DNA of 5,298 nucleotides from Xanthobacteraceae bacterium. GTDB taxonomy: Bacteria; Pseudomonadota; Alphaproteobacteria; Rhizobiales; Xanthobacteraceae. The stretch is taken from assembly GCA_030037185.1 (NCBI GenBank), contig JASHRR010001395.1, positions 1 through 5,298 of the forward strand, read 5' to 3'. The translations under genes and the position numbers were made by a program. Under the pieces are notes generated by a model that saw only the letters and a program-made list of their open reading frames with translations, made no database searches and was not told the DNA's origin. Position 1 is the first letter of the stretch. Every line of letters begins with the position of its first letter. Shown piece after piece: positions 5,181 to 5,298 of this stretch.

Positions 5181-5298
5181 GTGAGCCGACGTCTGATCGC
5201 CGCCACTGTGATACTCTTGGCCGTGGCCGGCGCCGGCTGGTGGTGGACCACGCGCGTGCCGCCGGCGGTGGAATGGCAGGGCTATGCGGAGGCCGATT
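5181..5298 (+). CDS. HlyD-type membrane fusion protein of an efflux pump, N-terminal part (39 codons, truncated by window)
   Basis: The frame opens with GTG at 5181 (VSRRLIAATVILL...), preceded by AAGG eight bases upstream, and runs off the right edge. Residues 3-4 are Arg-Arg, followed by a single hydrophobic helix (about 5-23, ending in Trp-Trp-Trp), the usual inner-membrane signal-anchor of periplasmic adaptor subunits. The visible end, EWQGYAEAD (about 31-39), fits the first strand of HlyD/YbhG-like adaptors, where a W-x-G-Y-x-E segment precedes the lipoyl-like domain. Such proteins bridge an inner-membrane ABC or MFS transporter to an outer-membrane channel. Divergence from a TetR-family repressor supports the call. 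A later in-frame GTG (5208) is unlikely to be the start because it would cut into the helix. The transporter genes should follow outside the window. Confidence 0.78.
   Translation, partial: MSRRLIAATVILLAVAGAGWWWTTRVPPAVEWQGYAEAD

Overview
The window reads as GC-rich chromosomal DNA of a proteobacterium, most likely an alphaproteobacterium. The basis is high-GC codon use, clear Shine-Dalgarno sites and the gene families present; no taxonomic marker is present, so this is inference. Four complete genes lie on the minus strand, and one truncated gene starts on the plus strand at the right edge.

Layout from left to right: 1-156 holds no supported gene, only GC-rich inverted repeats that may end the next gene's transcript. 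157-1035 (minus) encodes an unrecognised 292-residue protein with two membrane helices. 1036-1513 is a gap of about 480 bases with an 8-bp hairpin and no convincing gene. 1514-3727 and 3727-4194 (minus) are the large molybdopterin subunit and small [2Fe-2S] subunit of a two-subunit molybdenum hydroxylase of the isoquinoline 1-oxidoreductase / nicotinate dehydrogenase type. They are translationally coupled by a one-base stop/start overlap. 4195-4437 is a leader region. 4438-5088 (minus) is a TetR/AcrR-family repressor. From 5181 (plus) a HlyD-type membrane fusion protein begins and runs off the window.

The hydroxylase genes form one operon, small subunit first. The enzyme would insert water-derived oxygen into an aldehyde or N-heteroaromatic substrate and pass electrons through two [2Fe-2S] clusters to an acceptor that is not encoded here: there is no FAD subunit and no haem-binding CxxCH motif. 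The large subunit has a twin-arginine leader and the small one has none, which fits periplasmic export as a preassembled pair.

The TetR gene and the HlyD gene diverge from a 92-base region. It contains a putative autoregulatory operator inside a promoter-like spacer, and a nested dyad of about 54 bases centred between the two genes. This is the layout of a repressor controlling both itself and a divergent efflux pump. Whether it also controls the hydroxylase is open; a weak shared motif upstream of the hydroxylase hints at it. I see no obviously new system. The most useful leads are the dyad, the altered cluster-binding loops of the small subunit, and the orphan two-helix membrane protein.
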